64,000 nucleotides of DNA, taken from Pseudomonas oleovorans subsp. oleovorans. Lineage in GTDB: Bacteria; Pseudomonadota; Gammaproteobacteria; Pseudomonadales; Pseudomonadaceae. Where the stretch lies: assembly GCF_002197815.1 (NCBI RefSeq), contig NZ_NIUB01000010.1:62001-126000 (forward strand), given 5' to 3'. The notes under the pieces are model-generated. The model saw only the letters and a program-made list of their open reading frames with translations. It did no database searches and was not told the origin of the DNA. A program made the position numbers and the translations under genes. Shown in pieces: positions 39,879-50,682 of this stretch (positions are counted from its first letter, which is position 1; each line of letters opens with the position of its first letter).

Positions 39879-42706
39879 CCGACTACAAAGCTACGCTGAA
39901 CCTGCCCGATACCCAGTTCCCGATGAAGGCCGGCCTGCCGCAACGCGAGCCGCAGACCCTGCAGCGCTGGAACGAGATTGGCCTGTATAGCAAGCTGCGC
40001 AAGATTGGCGAAAATCGGCCGAAGTTCGTCCTGCACGACGGCCCGCCCTATGCCAACGGCAGCATCCACATCGGTCATGCGGTGAACAAGATCCTCAAGG
40101 ACATCATCACCCGCTCCAAGACCCTGGCCGGCTTCGACGCGCCCTACGTGCCGGGCTGGGACTGCCATGGCCTGCCGATCGAGCACAAGGTCGAAACCAC
40201 CTTCGGCAAGAATCAGCCGGCCGACCTGACCCGCGAGCGCTGCCGCAGCTATGCCGGCGAGCAGATCGAAGGGCAGAAGGCCGACTTCATCCGCCTCGGT
40301 GTGCTCGGCGACTGGGACAATCCGTACAAGACCATGGACTTTGCCAACGAGGCCGGCGAGATCCGCGCCCTGGCCGAGATGGTCAGGCAGGGCTTCGTGT
40401 TCAAGGGGCTGAAGCCGGTGAACTGGTGCTTCGACTGCGGCTCGGCGCTGGCTGAGGCCGAGGTGGAGTATCAGGACAAGAAATCCGATGCCATCGACGT
40501 CGCCTTCCCGATCGAAGACGTAGACAAGCTGGCCGCCGCCTTCGGCCTGAGCGAGCTGAGCAAGCCGACCGCCATCGTCATCTGGACCACCACGCCCTGG
40601 ACCATCCCGGCCAACCAGGCGCTCAACGTACATCCGGAGTTCACCTACGCCCTCGTCGACACCGGTGAGCGCCTGCTGCTGCTGGCCGAGGAGCTGGTCG
40701 AATCCTGCCTGCAGCGCTACGGCCTGCAAGGTCAGGTGATCGCTACCGCCCCCGGCGCCGCACTGGAGCTGATCCGCTTCCGTCATCCGTTCTACGAGCG
40801 TTTCTCGCCGGTGTACCTGGCCGAGTACGTCGAGCTGGGCGCCGGTACCGGTATCGTCCACTCGGCGCCGGCTTATGGTGAGGACGACTTCCGTACCTGC
40901 AAAGCCTATGGCATGAGCAACGACGACATTCTCAGTCCGGTGCAGAGCAATGGCGTCTACACCCCGGACCTGCCGTTCTTCGGTGGCCAGTTCATCTGGA
41001 AGGCCAACCCGGCCATCGTCGAGAAGCTGGCCGAAGTCGGCGCGCTGCTCAAGCATCAGCCGATCCAGCACAGCTACATGCACTGCTGGCGCCACAAGAC
41101 GCCGCTGATCTACCGCGCCACCGCACAATGGTTCGTCGGCATGGACACCCAGCCCAAGCAGGGCGCTCCCCTGCGTGAGCGCGCGCTGGCCGCCATCGAG
41201 CAGACCCAGTTCGTCCCGGCCTGGGGCCAGGCGCGTCTGCACAGCATGATCGCCGGTCGTCCCGACTGGTGCATCTCGCGTCAGCGCAACTGGGGCGTGC
41301 CGATCCCGTTCTTCCTGCACAAGGCTACCGGCGAGCTGCACCCGCGCACCGTCGAGCTGATGGAAGAAGTGGCCAAGCGTGTCGAGCAAGAGGGCATTGA
41401 AGCCTGGTTCAAACTCGACGGCGCCGAGCTGCTTGGCGCCGAAGCGGCTGACTACGACAAGATCAACGACACCCTGGACGTGTGGTTCGACTCCGGCACC
41501 ACGCACTGGCACGTGCTGCGTGGCTCGCACGGCATGGGCCACACCGACGGCCCGCGCGCCGATCTGTACCTCGAAGGTTCGGATCAGCACCGCGGCTGGT
41601 TCCACTCGTCCCTGCTGACTGGCAGCGCCATCGATGGCCACGCGCCTTACAAGGCGCTGCTGACTCACGGCTTTGTGGTCGACGAGAACGGCCGCAAGAT
41701 GTCCAAGTCGCTCGGCAACGTGGTCGCCCCGCAGGAGGTCAACGACAGCCTGGGCGCCGACATCATGCGCCTGTGGGTCGCCTCCACCGACTATTCCGGC
41801 GAGATGGCCGTGTCCAAGGTGATCCTGCAGCGCAGCGCCGATGCCTACCGCCGTATCCGCAACACCGCGCGCTTCATGCTGGCCAACCTCAATGGCTTCG
41901 ATCCGGCCAAGGATCTGCTGCAGCCCGAACAGATGCTCGACCTCGACCGCTGGGCGGTGGACGCAGCCCTGCGCCTGCAGGAAGAGATCATCGAGGCCTA
42001 CGCCGATTACCGCTTCTGGAACGTCTATTCCAAGGTGCACAACTTCTGCGTGCAGGAGCTGGGCGGCTTCTACCTGGACATCATCAAGGACCGTCAATAC
42101 ACCACCGCCGCCGACAGCGTGGCGCGTCGCTCCTGCCAAAGCGCGCTGTTCCACATCAGTGAGGCGCTGGTACGCTGGATCGCGCCGATCCTGGCCTTCA
42201 CCGCCGAGGAAATCTGGCAGTTCCTGCCGGGCGAACGCAACGAGTCCGTCATGCTCAGTACCTGGTATGCCGGCCTGCAGCGCCTGCCGGAAGGCTTCGA
42301 GCTGGATCGCGCTTATTGGGATCGCGTCATGGAGGTCAAGGCCGCGGTCAACAAGGAGCTGGAGAACCTGCGCACGGCCAAGGCCATCGGTGCCAGCCTG
42401 CAGGCCGAGGTCACCCTGTTCTGCGACGACGCCAAGCAGGCTGACCTGGCCAAGCTCGGCGACGAGCTGCGTTTCGCCCTGATCACCTCGGCGGCGCAAA
42501 CCGCACCGCTGGCCGACGCGCCGGCCGATGCGGTGGTGACCGAGGTCGAAGGTCTGAAGCTGAAGATCCTCAAATCCGCCCACGCCAAGTGCGGCCGTTG
42601 CTGGCACTTCCGCGCTGATGTCGGCAGTCATGCTGATCATCCGGAGCTGTGCAGCCGTTGCGTGAGCAACATCGAAGGCGAAGGTGAGGTGCGCAAGCAT
42701 GCCTGA
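39875..42706 (+). CDS. ileS: isoleucyl-tRNA synthetase
   Basis: IleRS charges tRNA-Ile in the cytoplasm. The 943-residue class I enzyme has [12 protein letters not shown] (HIGH motif), [10 protein letters not shown], editing-domain motifs [15 protein letters not shown], and a C-terminal zinc finger with the Cys pairs CGRCWHF and CSRCV, which marks the bacterial type. The start at 39875 overlaps the ribF stop; the longer frame is out-of-family. lspA starts 8 nt before its end. Confidence 0.98.
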   Translation: MTDYKATLNLPDTQFPMKAGLPQREPQTLQRWNEIGLYSKLRKIGENRPKFVLHDGPPYANGSIHIGHAVNKILKDIITRSKTLAGFDAPYVPGWDCHGLPIEHKVETTFGKNQPADLTRERCRSYAGEQIEGQKADFIRLGVLGDWDNPYKTMDFANEAGEIRALAEMVRQGFVFKGLKPVNWCFDCGSALAEAEVEYQDKKSDAIDVAFPIEDVDKLAAAFGLSELSKPTAIVIWTTTPWTIPANQALNVHPEFTYALVDTGERLLLLAEELVESCLQRYGLQGQVIATAPGAALELIRFRHPFYERFSPVYLAEYVELGAGTGIVHSAPAYGEDDFRTCKAYGMSNDDILSPVQSNGVYTPDLPFFGGQFIWKANPAIVEKLAEVGALLKHQPIQHSYMHCWRHKTPLIYRATAQWFVGMDTQPKQGAPLRERALAAIEQTQFVPAWGQARLHSMIAGRPDWCISRQRNWGVPIPFFLHKATGELHPRTVELMEEVAKRVEQEGIEAWFKLDGAELLGAEAADYDKINDTLDVWFDSGTTHWHVLRGSHGMGHTDGPRADLYLEGSDQHRGWFHSSLLTGSAIDGHAPYKALLTHGFVVDENGRKMSKSLGNVVAPQEVNDSLGADIMRLWVASTDYSGEMAVSKVILQRSADAYRRIRNTARFMLANLNGFDPAKDLLQPEQMLDLDRWAVDAALRLQEEIIEAYADYRFWNVYSKVHNFCVQELGGFYLDIIKDRQYTTAADSVARRSCQSALFHISEALVRWIAPILAFTAEEIWQFLPGERNESVMLSTWYAGLQRLPEGFELDRAYWDRVMEVKAAVNKELENLRTAKAIGASLQAEVTLFCDDAKQADLAKLGDELRFALITSAAQTAPLADAPADAVVTEVEGLKLKILKSAHAKCGRCWHFRADVGSHADHPELCSRCVSNIEGEGEVRKHA

Positions 42707-43208
42707 GTCCTCGCGTTTCGGGCATCTGCCCTGGCTGCTGCTGAGCCTGCTGATCCTGGTCGCCGACCGGGTGACCAAGGACATCTTCGAGGGCACGCTG
42801 AGCATGTATCAGCGTATCGAAGTGATTCCGGGCTACTTCGACTGGACCCTGGCCTACAACACCGGCGCGGCATTCAGCTTCCTGGCCGATGCCGCCGGCT
42901 GGCAGCGCTGGTTCTTCGCCGCCATCGCCATCGTCGTCAGCGTCGTGCTAGTAGTCTGGCTCAAGCGCCTCAAGCGTCACGAGACGTTGCTGGCCGTGGC
43001 GCTGGCCATGGTCCTGGGTGGTGCGCTGGGTAACCTGTATGACCGCGTGGTGCTTGGTCACGTGGTCGACTTCATTCTGGTGCATTGGCAGAGCCGCTGG
43101 TTCTTCCCGGCCTTCAACCTGGCCGACACCTTTATCACCATTGGCGCCATCCTGCTGGCGCTGGATATGTTCAAGAGCGACAAGTCCGTGAAGGAGGCTG
43201 CGCAATGA
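42699..43208 (+). CDS. lspA: lipoprotein signal peptidase
   Basis: LspA removes signal peptides from prolipoproteins at the inner membrane. The 169-residue protein has four membrane segments, and the two catalytic Asp residues are in GNLYDRV and FNLADTFI. The ATG at 42699 overlaps the ileS 3' end, and the stop overlaps the fkpB ATG. BamD, encoded later in this window, is one expected substrate. Confidence 0.98.
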   Translation: MPESSRFGHLPWLLLSLLILVADRVTKDIFEGTLSMYQRIEVIPGYFDWTLAYNTGAAFSFLADAAGWQRWFFAAIAIVVSVVLVVWLKRLKRHETLLAVALAMVLGGALGNLYDRVVLGHVVDFILVHWQSRWFFPAFNLADTFITIGAILLALDMFKSDKSVKEAAQ

Positions 43209-43642
43209 CAGACGTACGCATCGGTCCGGACAGGGAAGTGACCCTGCATTTCGCCCTCAAGCTGGAAAACGGCGATGTGGTCGACAGCACCTTTGACAAG
43301 CAGCCGGCCACCTTCAAGGTCGGCGATGGCAACCTGCTGCCCGGCTTCGAGCAGGCACTGTACGGCTTCAAGGCTGGCGACAAGCGCAGCGTGCAGGTAC
43401 AACCGGAGCAGGGCTTCGGCCAGCCCAATCCTCAGAACGTGCAGATCATGCCGCGCAGCCAGTTCGAGGGCATGGAGCTCTCCGAAGGCCTGCTGGTGAT
43501 CTTCAACGATGCCGCCAATACCGAGCTGCCAGGCGTGGTCAAGGCGTTCGACGACAAGCAGGTCACCATCGACTTCAACCATCCGCTGGCCGGCAAGGTG
43601 CTGGACTTCGATGTAGAAATCATCGAGGTCAAGGCGCTCTAG
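43205..43642 (+). CDS. fkpB: FKBP-type peptidyl-prolyl isomerase
   Basis: FkpB (SlpA-like) is a small cytoplasmic FKBP-type isomerase and chaperone. The 145-residue protein has LKLENGDVVDSTFDKQPATF and VQPEQGFGQPNPQNVQ, with an inserted flap domain as in SlpD/SlpA proteins. The ATG at 43205 overlaps the lspA stop. It ends the ribF operon and precedes ispH, the standard order in gammaproteobacteria. Confidence 0.96.
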   Translation: MTDVRIGPDREVTLHFALKLENGDVVDSTFDKQPATFKVGDGNLLPGFEQALYGFKAGDKRSVQVQPEQGFGQPNPQNVQIMPRSQFEGMELSEGLLVIFNDAANTELPGVVKAFDDKQVTIDFNHPLAGKVLDFDVEIIEVKAL

Positions 43643-43659
43643 CCCGTGCTGCCGCTCTT

Positions 43660-43686
43660 GTAGGAGCGGCTTCAGCCGCGAAGCTC
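43660..43686 (+). repeat. solitary REP unit
   Basis: GTAGGAGCGGCTTCAGCCGC followed by GAAGCTC is one REP hairpin with no inverted partner, 18 nt after the fkpB stop. Confidence 0.75.
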
Positions 43687-43780
43687 TTGTTGCAGCCTGT
43701 GCTTATCCCGCGCAGGCTGTACCTTTCCGGGATCGAACCATAGCGTCGTGCGATCCCCGATCAATACCGAGACAGCCAGC

Positions 43781-44725
43781 ATGCATATCAAACTCGCCAA
43801 TCCCCGAGGCTTCTGCGCCGGTGTCGATCGCGCCATCGAAATCGTCAACCGCGCGCTGGAAGTCTTCGGCCCGCCGATCTATGTACGCCATGAAGTGGTG
43901 CACAACAAATTCGTGGTCGAAGACCTGCGTGCCCGTGGCGCGGTGTTCGTCGAAGAGCTGGATCAGGTGCCGGACGACGTCATCGTCATCTTCAGCGCCC
44001 ATGGCGTCTCCAAGGCCGTGCGCGATGAAGCGGCGCGTCGTGGCCTCAAGGTATTCGACGCCACCTGCCCGCTGGTGACCAAGGTGCATATGGAAGTGGT
44101 GCGCTACAGCCGCGAGGGCCGTGAGTGCATCCTGATCGGCCACGAAGGCCACCCGGAAGTCGAAGGCACCATGGGCCAGTACGACGCCAGCAACGGTGGC
44201 GCCATCTACCTGGTGGAAGACGAGGCGGACGTCGCCGATCTGCAGGTGCGCAACCCCGAAAATCTGGCGTTCGTCACCCAGACTACCCTGTCCATGGACG
44301 ACACCAGCAAGGTAATCGACGCCCTGCGCACCAAGTTTCCCGCCATTGGCGGCCCGCGCAAGGACGACATCTGCTACGCCACACAGAACCGCCAGGACGC
44401 GGTCAAGCAGCTGGCCAGCGACTGCGATGTACTGTTGGTGGTCGGTAGCCCGAACAGCTCCAACTCCAACCGCCTGCGCGAACTGGCCGAGCGCATGGGG
44501 ACTCCGGCCTATCTGATCGACGGCGCCGAAGATCTCAAGCGTGAGTGGTTCGATGGCGTGAGTGGCATCGGCATCACCGCGGGCGCTTCCGCGCCGGAAG
44601 TACTGGTACGTGGCGTGGTCGAGCAACTGCGCACCTGGGGCGCAGAAGGAGAGACGGAGCTGGACGGTAGGCCAGAGAACATTACGTTCTCCATGCCGAA
44701 GGAGTTGCGGGTGAAGCAAGTTTAG
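43781..44725 (+). CDS. ispH: 4-hydroxy-3-methylbut-2-enyl diphosphate reductase
   Basis: IspH (LytB) makes isopentenyl and dimethylallyl diphosphate in the last MEP pathway step. The 314-residue protein has the three iron-sulfur ligands in [11 protein letters not shown] (Cys12), [11 protein letters not shown] and [11 protein letters not shown], plus [16 protein letters not shown] sequence. The ATG at 43781 starts [11 protein letters not shown]; 43748 would add 11 residues. It converges on pilE and marks the end of the backbone before the AT-richer pilus locus. Confidence 0.98.
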   Translation: MHIKLANPRGFCAGVDRAIEIVNRALEVFGPPIYVRHEVVHNKFVVEDLRARGAVFVEELDQVPDDVIVIFSAHGVSKAVRDEAARRGLKVFDATCPLVTKVHMEVVRYSREGRECILIGHEGHPEVEGTMGQYDASNGGAIYLVEDEADVADLQVRNPENLAFVTQTTLSMDDTSKVIDALRTKFPAIGGPRKDDICYATQNRQDAVKQLASDCDVLLVVGSPNSSNSNRLRELAERMGTPAYLIDGAEDLKREWFDGVSGIGITAGASAPEVLVRGVVEQLRTWGAEGETELDGRPENITFSMPKELRVKQV

Positions 44726-44756
44726 ATCGTGCCTCATGATTAGGAACGACACGAAC

Positions 44757-44783
44757 AGCTTCTTCAGCCAAGCTGAAGAAGCT
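44757..44783. repeat. perfect 12-bp hairpin between ispH and pilE
   Basis: AGCTTCTTCAGC and GCTGAAGAAGCT surround a CAA loop. There is no T run on either side, so it is not a typical intrinsic terminator, although it lies where the two genes converge. Confidence 0.6.
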
Positions 44784-44858
44784 GCGAGACGCAGTAACAG
44801 GCAAGCAGTAGGTCCTACGGCTCAATCTGGTTGCCACGATATGGGTGATTGTTTTGCT

Positions 44859-45275
44859 CTAGCGTCGCCAACAGTCTGCCATATTTCCTTTGCTGCTGTT
44901 TTTGACGCCGGTGTTTGTCAGCGTTAGATTTCCGCATTTGTCGTCTGCCATTGAGTTTTTTGCGGTAGCTGTGAGCGTGTAGCTGAATGCATCCACCGCG
45001 CTCAAAGTGAGCCCGTAATTTTCTGCTGCACCGTCTTTCGGGGCTTTTGTAAAAGGCAAGTCTGGTTTAGTGCCGTCAGCTTTAAGATATTTACCGTTGG
45101 CTGTGTAGTAGCGCTCCATAAAATGGGAGAGCTCCATAAGGGCAGCCTGCGCATCGGCCCTTTTGCCTTTGCGCACATGTTCTTGGTAAGACGGGTACGC
45201 GATCGCCGCGAGAATGCCAATGACGGCAACCGCGATCATCAGTTCGATTAAGGTGAACCCTTTATTCCTGTTCAT
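44859..45275 (-). CDS. pilE: minor type IV pilin PilE
   Basis: PilE is a minor pilin of the type IV pilus priming complex. The 138-residue prepilin has a short basic leader, the PilD cleavage site [16 protein letters not shown] with Glu at mature position 5, and a C-terminal Cys pair (DKCGNL, MADCWRR) for the disulfide loop. It is last in the minor pilin operon. No pilY2-like gene lies in the 39-nt gap before it, unlike in P. aeruginosa as I recall it. Confidence 0.93.
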   Translation of the reverse strand: MNRNKGFTLIELMIAVAVIGILAAIAYPSYQEHVRKGKRADAQAALMELSHFMERYYTANGKYLKADGTKPDLPFTKAPKDGAAENYGLTLSAVDAFSYTLTATAKNSMADDKCGNLTLTNTGVKNSSKGNMADCWRR

Positions 45276-45314
45276 TGCACTTATCTCTTGTGTGCGTACG
45301 AGGTTGAGTAGCTG

Positions 45315-48300
45315 TCATCGCGATTCCTGCCAGGCATGGCGTCCATAGCGTTGTGACCCTGCAACCATAATGCATTGCGGTGCGGCTCCCGCTGAGCCTG
45401 CATAGCACAGCCATCGGTAGAGAGGGGTAGCGCCTTTGATCACGCCGATATCAGGGTCAGAGATCCCGGAAACAGGAATTTTCTCATCTCCTATGGTGAT
45501 GTTGTCAGCCTCACTCAGGCTGCCGTCGTTGTTGGTATCGAAGTAGGTGTAATTGAGCCGAGACCCGCTGGAGAGATTCAGCGCCATGACCCAGCTTGTA
45601 CCACCTGCCTTACAGGGGTCTCGCGACGGCGTCATGCTGGTGAAGATGACCCTGTCCGAACGCAATGTGGCCTTGGAAATTACCCGCTCACCTTTAGCCC
45701 CTGCGCCGCCACGGCTAGCTTTCCATGCCAAATCCAAATACCAGCCTTTCTGGTTGGTCAGGTTGTTGTTGCTGAGCGCGCGCCCCTGGAAGTTATTGGC
45801 TTGGACTTCCGAGAGAATCTCCTGAGCGAGCAACTGGGATCTGGTTACGGTGGTGCCGTCATCAATGATCGCGTAGAAGCTCTGCATGGGCGGCGAGTCG
45901 GAAATTTCATTGTCGCCAACGTTCATGTAGGAACCTGTGCCGAACAGCACCATGTGTTGACCTTTTTCATTGAAGGTCGATGCCAGTGGGGCTGTTATCG
46001 GTTGTCGGGTGCTGCCGTCAGTGGCAACAAAGAACGGAGCGCTAGGTGTTGACCAATTGCTGGCATTACCATCACTCAGATTGATGCGCCACAGATTGCC
46101 TTTGGTGTCACCAACGTACAGACGGTCGGCCACCTGATCACCATCCAGGTCCGTCAGCAGTGGAGAGCCCAGGTCACCAGTGGTATTGAGGGTGATGGTT
46201 CTCAGCACGCTGCCGTTGGCAGCGTCAAGGAACCAGATTTTCGCCGTGCTCTGCTCGGTGCTCCGGTAGCCGCTGGTAACTACGACCGAAAACTTGCCGT
46301 TGGGCAATGCCACGATGGCTGGTTGGCCAATCGGTGCGCCCATATCCGGATGGCTGAATTCCCAGAGAAATTTACTGGCCGACATATTGGTCGGCTCCGT
46401 GATGTCTAGAGCGAACACACTGCGCCCCCCTGCCCCGGTAGTGCCGGCGACGATGGTTTTCCAGCTATTTCCCAGCCAGGCATCGGAAACGCGCGGAGTG
46501 CCGTCTACATAATAACGGTGGGAGTACGTCGGGCTCGTCAGGTTGATCAAGTTGGCAAACACGCCGTTGGGAATAAAGGCGAAAAGCTCCTGACCACCAT
46601 TACCATTCTCCGCCATGCTGGCATTGAAGCCATGCAGCATGCCGTCGTTGGCGCCAACCACTACCATGGGTGTGCGGTTGGCATTATGGCTACGGAACTG
46701 TGCGTAAGCATTTCGCGCGCTTGTCCAACTGCTACCCGTCAGGCGAGTGTAGCCGTAATCCTGATTTGCGACGAACTGAGGATCAGAGTTGATGATGTCG
46801 CCCAAACGGCTCGCACGCTGGCGAAATTGCTTGCTCTGATCTGAAGCAGTACGCTCCCGGCTACGATCCCCACGCAGGAATTCGAGTCGTCTCTCCGCGT
46901 TGGTTGCATCGCCTGCAGTCCGCTCACTGTCTGTGTGAAGCAGGCTTTTAAGAGCGGTGCCTATTCCATTATTCCAAGTGAATGCGGTGGCGCTGGTGCT
47001 GATCGTGCCGTCGCCGGCTGCACTGGCGTTAACCAGAGGTACCGGCGTAAAAATCTTGCGGTTACCGGTGCTCATTGCATCGAGTGCAGTTGCCGCGCTC
47101 CAAGCCGCATCTGCCTCAACCGTGCCATTGGTGTTGACCTTTTTGGCCAGCAGGTCGCCGCTCCACAACTTGCTGTCCAGTGAGGACTGGAACACAGCAG
47201 TATCGGTTTCCAGGCGAGTTGAGTTGGTTGCGAGAGTGGTAGTGGTGCTGTTCACTTCCTCTGCAATCTTCGCGAAAGCGATCTTCAGGCTTTCAACCAT
47301 GCGCGTAGCATCGCTGGCGACGAAAAAGTTGTCGGGGCGCGGGTAGTTATCACCCAGCATGTCCGTAGTGGTGTGCCACCAGGCTTCTGGCAGCGCAGTG
47401 CTTCGCGCGTAGGGGTCACCAAAGTTGTCGGGTACTTTGAAACCACCATATTTAGTTGCCAGCCAGTACTGGTTTTTATTCTTTGGTTCCAAGAACTGAT
47501 TTTCCCGCACATCCACCCAGAAAGTGGAGATGGTTTGCTTGCCCGCTATGCTTGGACGTATATCGGAGGTATTGGCCAGATAGGCTAGCCCTGCGATATA
47601 AGCCGAGTTGCCACGCCCGGTAAAGTCTTGGGCCGAGGCGCTGGTGGTAATACCCTCGAGATTGAAGAGCGTCTGGGTAGCGCGCACAACATCCATTGGC
47701 GTATCGTCATTGAGTGCCGTGTCGCTACTGACTTCACTAGGTTTACTCGGTTTCTCAAAACTACTAGTCGCTCCGGGCAGGTTCTTGTCCCTCCACGTAT
47801 TGACATCGCCGATACCAAGGATCACGTTTTTCTGGCATGCGTACTGGACGGGGTCCTGCCAGGTAGTGATTACTGGGAAATTGTCTGCCCAACGTGTGCG
47901 TGTACTGGTATTGGCGCCGTTTTGGCTGGAGTAGGCCGCAACAGGGCCAAGTCCCCTGAAATAGCGCATGGCGGTGTAGTAGAGCTCGCTGACCGGGTCG
48001 TTACTCTTGTAGTCGTTGCTATTCAGCTGGCCGAATTTATTGATGTAGTTCAGTACTCCACTATCAGCAATAGTCACGCCCATGGCGCTGGTAATGCCGT
48101 CCGGGTTTCTGACCTGGATCCCTGTTTGTGGGTCCCATTCTCTGGCTGCGGCGTTACTTTCCTCGCCAACGTTGGGTGTGATCTTTTTGTCGCCAATGAA
48201 CTTCTGGTTCGCCCGCAGCACGCCACCGTCGCGGGTGGACGATGGGTCATTAAGATAACCGAAGGCGCTGTACCTCAGATTGCCCGAGTACTGCTGCAGT

Positions 48301-49136
48301 AGACCTTCTGGTTTGTAGTTGCCATTAGGGTAAAGCTCGCAGTTCGCCTCCAGTCGGTCCGACACGCAAACTTTGACGCGCATGTTTATCCGGTAAACGC
48401 TTTTCAGGTTAGGGCGGTTGCCATAGTTGGTGACAAGTCTCCCGTTGTTGAATTGTGCCTTAACGTTAGGGTCATAGTCAGTTTGCTCAAGAATGGAGTT
48501 GGCGTCGTCCCAGAGCTTGTCGCTCCAGTTGGAGAAGTAAATGTAGGTGCCCAGTCCTTGCTGGCGAATATTGAAGTTACTCCAGTTTGAGTCCGCGGGC
48601 GTTGCTCCCTGAATTTCACCGGTAGGTACTCGGCCTTGGGTATCACTGAGACGGTTGCCTGCGTCGTAACCAGGGTTTCTCGACTTGCTGAGAACTGTCA
48701 GATTATTCTCATCTCTGACCCTGTAGCCACCAGTGAGCGCACTGCGAAATGGGTCGATAGTTGGCGTACCTGCCCAGTTAAGAAAATTACCGCTCCATTG
48801 AAAGGCGCCGCCGCACCTTCTATTCGTGGCGGAATTGTTTGTGCCTGGCTCAAACCATTCTTCGGTTTTGTTGTAGGTGTAGCACTTGTTCGAGTCAAAA
48901 TAGCCGACATAGATGTTGTTCGAGCTATAACTGCCCAAGTTCGCGACACTGACCAATGTGGGCCACTCAACCGAAGGCACCAGCGCCAGATTGCCAGGCA
49001 CGCTACCGCCGCCTAGCAGCAACGGAACTTGGGACACTTCAGCAGAGTAGGCGGGCGCTGAAATCAATATGCCACTCGTCAGCAGAAATGCTGTTGTCGT
49101 CTTGGCTGCTTTGAGGGTAATCGCAAGGCGATTCAT
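45315..49136 (-). CDS. pilY1: type IV pilus tip adhesin PilY1 (no visible vWA domain)
   Basis: PilY1 sits at the pilus tip and in the priming complex and affects adhesion and twitching. With the ATG at 49136 (GGAG 8 nt upstream) the protein has 1273 residues and a signal peptide ending PAYSA; an ATG at 49181 overlapping the pilX stop would add 15 residues. The C-terminal half holds the PilY1 beta-propeller with VVVGANDGMLHGFNA and a calcium loop LTDLDGDQVADRLY; a second loop, DTNNDGSLSEADN, lies near the end. The N-terminal half shows no DxSxS metal site, so the von Willebrand domain of PAO1 seems absent. Confidence 0.92.
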   Translation of the reverse strand: MNRLAITLKAAKTTTAFLLTSGILISAPAYSAEVSQVPLLLGGGSVPGNLALVPSVEWPTLVSVANLGSYSSNNIYVGYFDSNKCYTYNKTEEWFEPGTNNSATNRRCGGAFQWSGNFLNWAGTPTIDPFRSALTGGYRVRDENNLTVLSKSRNPGYDAGNRLSDTQGRVPTGEIQGATPADSNWSNFNIRQQGLGTYIYFSNWSDKLWDDANSILEQTDYDPNVKAQFNNGRLVTNYGNRPNLKSVYRINMRVKVCVSDRLEANCELYPNGNYKPEGLLQQYSGNLRYSAFGYLNDPSSTRDGGVLRANQKFIGDKKITPNVGEESNAAAREWDPQTGIQVRNPDGITSAMGVTIADSGVLNYINKFGQLNSNDYKSNDPVSELYYTAMRYFRGLGPVAAYSSQNGANTSTRTRWADNFPVITTWQDPVQYACQKNVILGIGDVNTWRDKNLPGATSSFEKPSKPSEVSSDTALNDDTPMDVVRATQTLFNLEGITTSASAQDFTGRGNSAYIAGLAYLANTSDIRPSIAGKQTISTFWVDVRENQFLEPKNKNQYWLATKYGGFKVPDNFGDPYARSTALPEAWWHTTTDMLGDNYPRPDNFFVASDATRMVESLKIAFAKIAEEVNSTTTTLATNSTRLETDTAVFQSSLDSKLWSGDLLAKKVNTNGTVEADAAWSAATALDAMSTGNRKIFTPVPLVNASAAGDGTISTSATAFTWNNGIGTALKSLLHTDSERTAGDATNAERRLEFLRGDRSRERTASDQSKQFRQRASRLGDIINSDPQFVANQDYGYTRLTGSSWTSARNAYAQFRSHNANRTPMVVVGANDGMLHGFNASMAENGNGGQELFAFIPNGVFANLINLTSPTYSHRYYVDGTPRVSDAWLGNSWKTIVAGTTGAGGRSVFALDITEPTNMSASKFLWEFSHPDMGAPIGQPAIVALPNGKFSVVVTSGYRSTEQSTAKIWFLDAANGSVLRTITLNTTGDLGSPLLTDLDGDQVADRLYVGDTKGNLWRINLSDGNASNWSTPSAPFFVATDGSTRQPITAPLASTFNEKGQHMVLFGTGSYMNVGDNEISDSPPMQSFYAIIDDGTTVTRSQLLAQEILSEVQANNFQGRALSNNNLTNQKGWYLDLAWKASRGGAGAKGERVISKATLRSDRVIFTSMTPSRDPCKAGGTSWVMALNLSSGSRLNYTYFDTNNDGSLSEADNITIGDEKIPVSGISDPDIGVIKGATPLYRWLCYAGSAGAAPQCIMVAGSQRYGRHAWQESR

Positions 49137-49177
49137 GTTGGGGGCTCCACATGAAATTTGGAGAGGGGCTGAGCGTT

Positions 49178-49636
49178 TCATTGCTCAACCAGAAATACGG
49201 AGCTCAATTCGCTCGTAGTGCTGGGGGTACTAGCATCATCTTTCGCCATGCCATAGCCCGTGGCGGTAATACGTACGATGGTGCCTTCCTCGTCGGTCGG
49301 AACGCCGATTTCGGTACTGGTTCGTAGAGTGGCCAGTTGCCGGAGGGTATAGGTTGGATCTTTGGCTACGCCAGGGAAGTCGGCGTAGCTTCCATCTTCG
49401 TCCGCAACCGAGAGGGTGCTGAGGGTATTGGCTTCGAATTTAGTCGTTACACGGGCTTCGCCCCTGCGCAGAGCCGCTTCTGCGGCTTGTAACGCCAACT
49501 CTTGGTCGCGAAGGTTGCCGGCCATGCGCTCCTGCAGCGAGGTTCCGCGCATGCTGGCCAGACCGATAATGGTGACGAGCAGCAACATGATCAATGCCAC
49601 TATCAAAATGGCCCCGTCTTGTTTTCTGGTATTCAT
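49178..49636 (-). CDS. pilX: minor type IV pilin PilX
   Basis: PilX is a minor pilin, the counterpart of GspK. With the start at 49636 the leader is MNTRKQDG, followed by the hydrophobic AILIVALIMLLLVTIIGLAS; AGGGG lies 8 nt upstream. An ATG at 49654 that overlaps the pilW stop adds six residues and is possible. There is no Glu at mature position 5, as in the GspK class. RMAGNLRDQELALQAAEAAL is the usual PilX helix after the membrane part. Confidence 0.87.
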   Translation of the reverse strand: MNTRKQDGAILIVALIMLLLVTIIGLASMRGTSLQERMAGNLRDQELALQAAEAALRRGEARVTTKFEANTLSTLSVADEDGSYADFPGVAKDPTYTLRQLATLRTSTEIGVPTDEEGTIVRITATGYGMAKDDASTPSTTSELSSVFLVEQ

Positions 49637-49650
49637 AAACGGGCCCCTGT

Positions 49651-50682
49651 TCATGGCAATTTATTGCGCAGGCTTACGACGGCCGTGAAAACTTGGCCAA
49701 GTCGGCGATCGGGAATATCGATGCTGTTGGCGGCAGTGCAGGTGCTGTCACCCTTCTTGCAAATCAAACCCTTTTCCCGGTCATAAACCTGAAGGTCGGG
49801 TGATATATTGGCTTCGTTACTAAGCGCGAGGAGTCGTACCTTTACTGCTGCCACATTATTCCAGTCGGTTACCGCGTTGGCTTTTACGAACGCGGTATTG
49901 GCGATTGCACGGTTTTCGCCAATACCAGTGCTGATGCCATATTCGAACTGCAGATCTTGAACACCCTCGATCAACTCCATCGTCAAGGGAGTGCTGGTGC
50001 CTTTCCGCCAGCTAGTCCGCCAGAGTGAGGGAGGCTTGCCGTTTTCTCCCTTCCTGACGTAGTACTGGTTACTTTGAAATACCAATACTTTGGTGATGGC
50101 TGGTGTATAGGATCGGCTGAGGTTTCCTCTACTGTCTTTGACGATTGCGGTCGCCGTGACATTGCCGCTCAGGAACATGTCGCAACCTAGTGCGTTGCTG
50201 ATCAGTACGTTGGTTTCCTTGGCCTCACCGTTGGTACTGGCCATAGTGATGCTCGAAGCATTGACAGGAATATCTGTAGTGCCCAAAGCCCCAGCACTGG
50301 TTGCCGCATGTTTGATCAGTATGCTGTCAGTGCCCACTTCTTTATTGGTGCCAATATTCTCGGGCCAGGTTGGCAGACCAGTCTGCGCTTCCCAGCCTTT
50401 TATCGCATTATTGATATTCAGCCGGTCATCAGTCGAACTGCCGACTGCATCGGTAAAACACTCGCCCTTGTATCCCGCATTGCGCAGATCATAGGTAATG
50501 AAATCCATCGCGAAACGACCGCTTTCCTGCACCCGGGACAGTGCGCTATTGGCCGCGTAAGTTTGCTTGCTGGACAGGAAGATCTGCAGTACGCCCAGCA
50601 TTAGCAGCAGGCTTAGAGCCATCGCGATCATCAGCTCGATAAGCGAAAGGCCGCGTTGTAAATAGGCTGTGCGCATTCTCAT
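49651..50682 (-). CDS. pilW: minor type IV pilin PilW
   Basis: PilW is a large minor pilin (343 residues), the counterpart of GspJ. The prepilin site is RG/LSLIELMIAMALSLL with Glu5, followed by SRVQESGRFAMDFITYDLRN, a well conserved stretch of the family. A second ATG two codons downstream is also possible. It overlaps pilV by 4 nt upstream and touches pilX downstream. Confidence 0.9.
   Translation of the reverse strand: MRMRTAYLQRGLSLIELMIAMALSLLLMLGVLQIFLSSKQTYAANSALSRVQESGRFAMDFITYDLRNAGYKGECFTDAVGSSTDDRLNINNAIKGWEAQTGLPTWPENIGTNKEVGTDSILIKHAATSAGALGTTDIPVNASSITMASTNGEAKETNVLISNALGCDMFLSGNVTATAIVKDSRGNLSRSYTPAITKVLVFQSNQYYVRKGENGKPPSLWRTSWRKGTSTPLTMELIEGVQDLQFEYGISTGIGENRAIANTAFVKANAVTDWNNVAAVKVRLLALSNEANISPDLQVYDREKGLICKKGDSTCTAANSIDIPDRRLGQVFTAVVSLRNKLP

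Noticed and set aside
39839..42805. 988-residue open frame antisense to ileS
   Set aside because: It is a shadow of ileS with the same low-complexity composition as other antisense frames.
44736..44927. Possible small gene between ispH and pilE
   Set aside because: There is no ribosome site and no recognisable product, and it overlaps the pilE 3' end.
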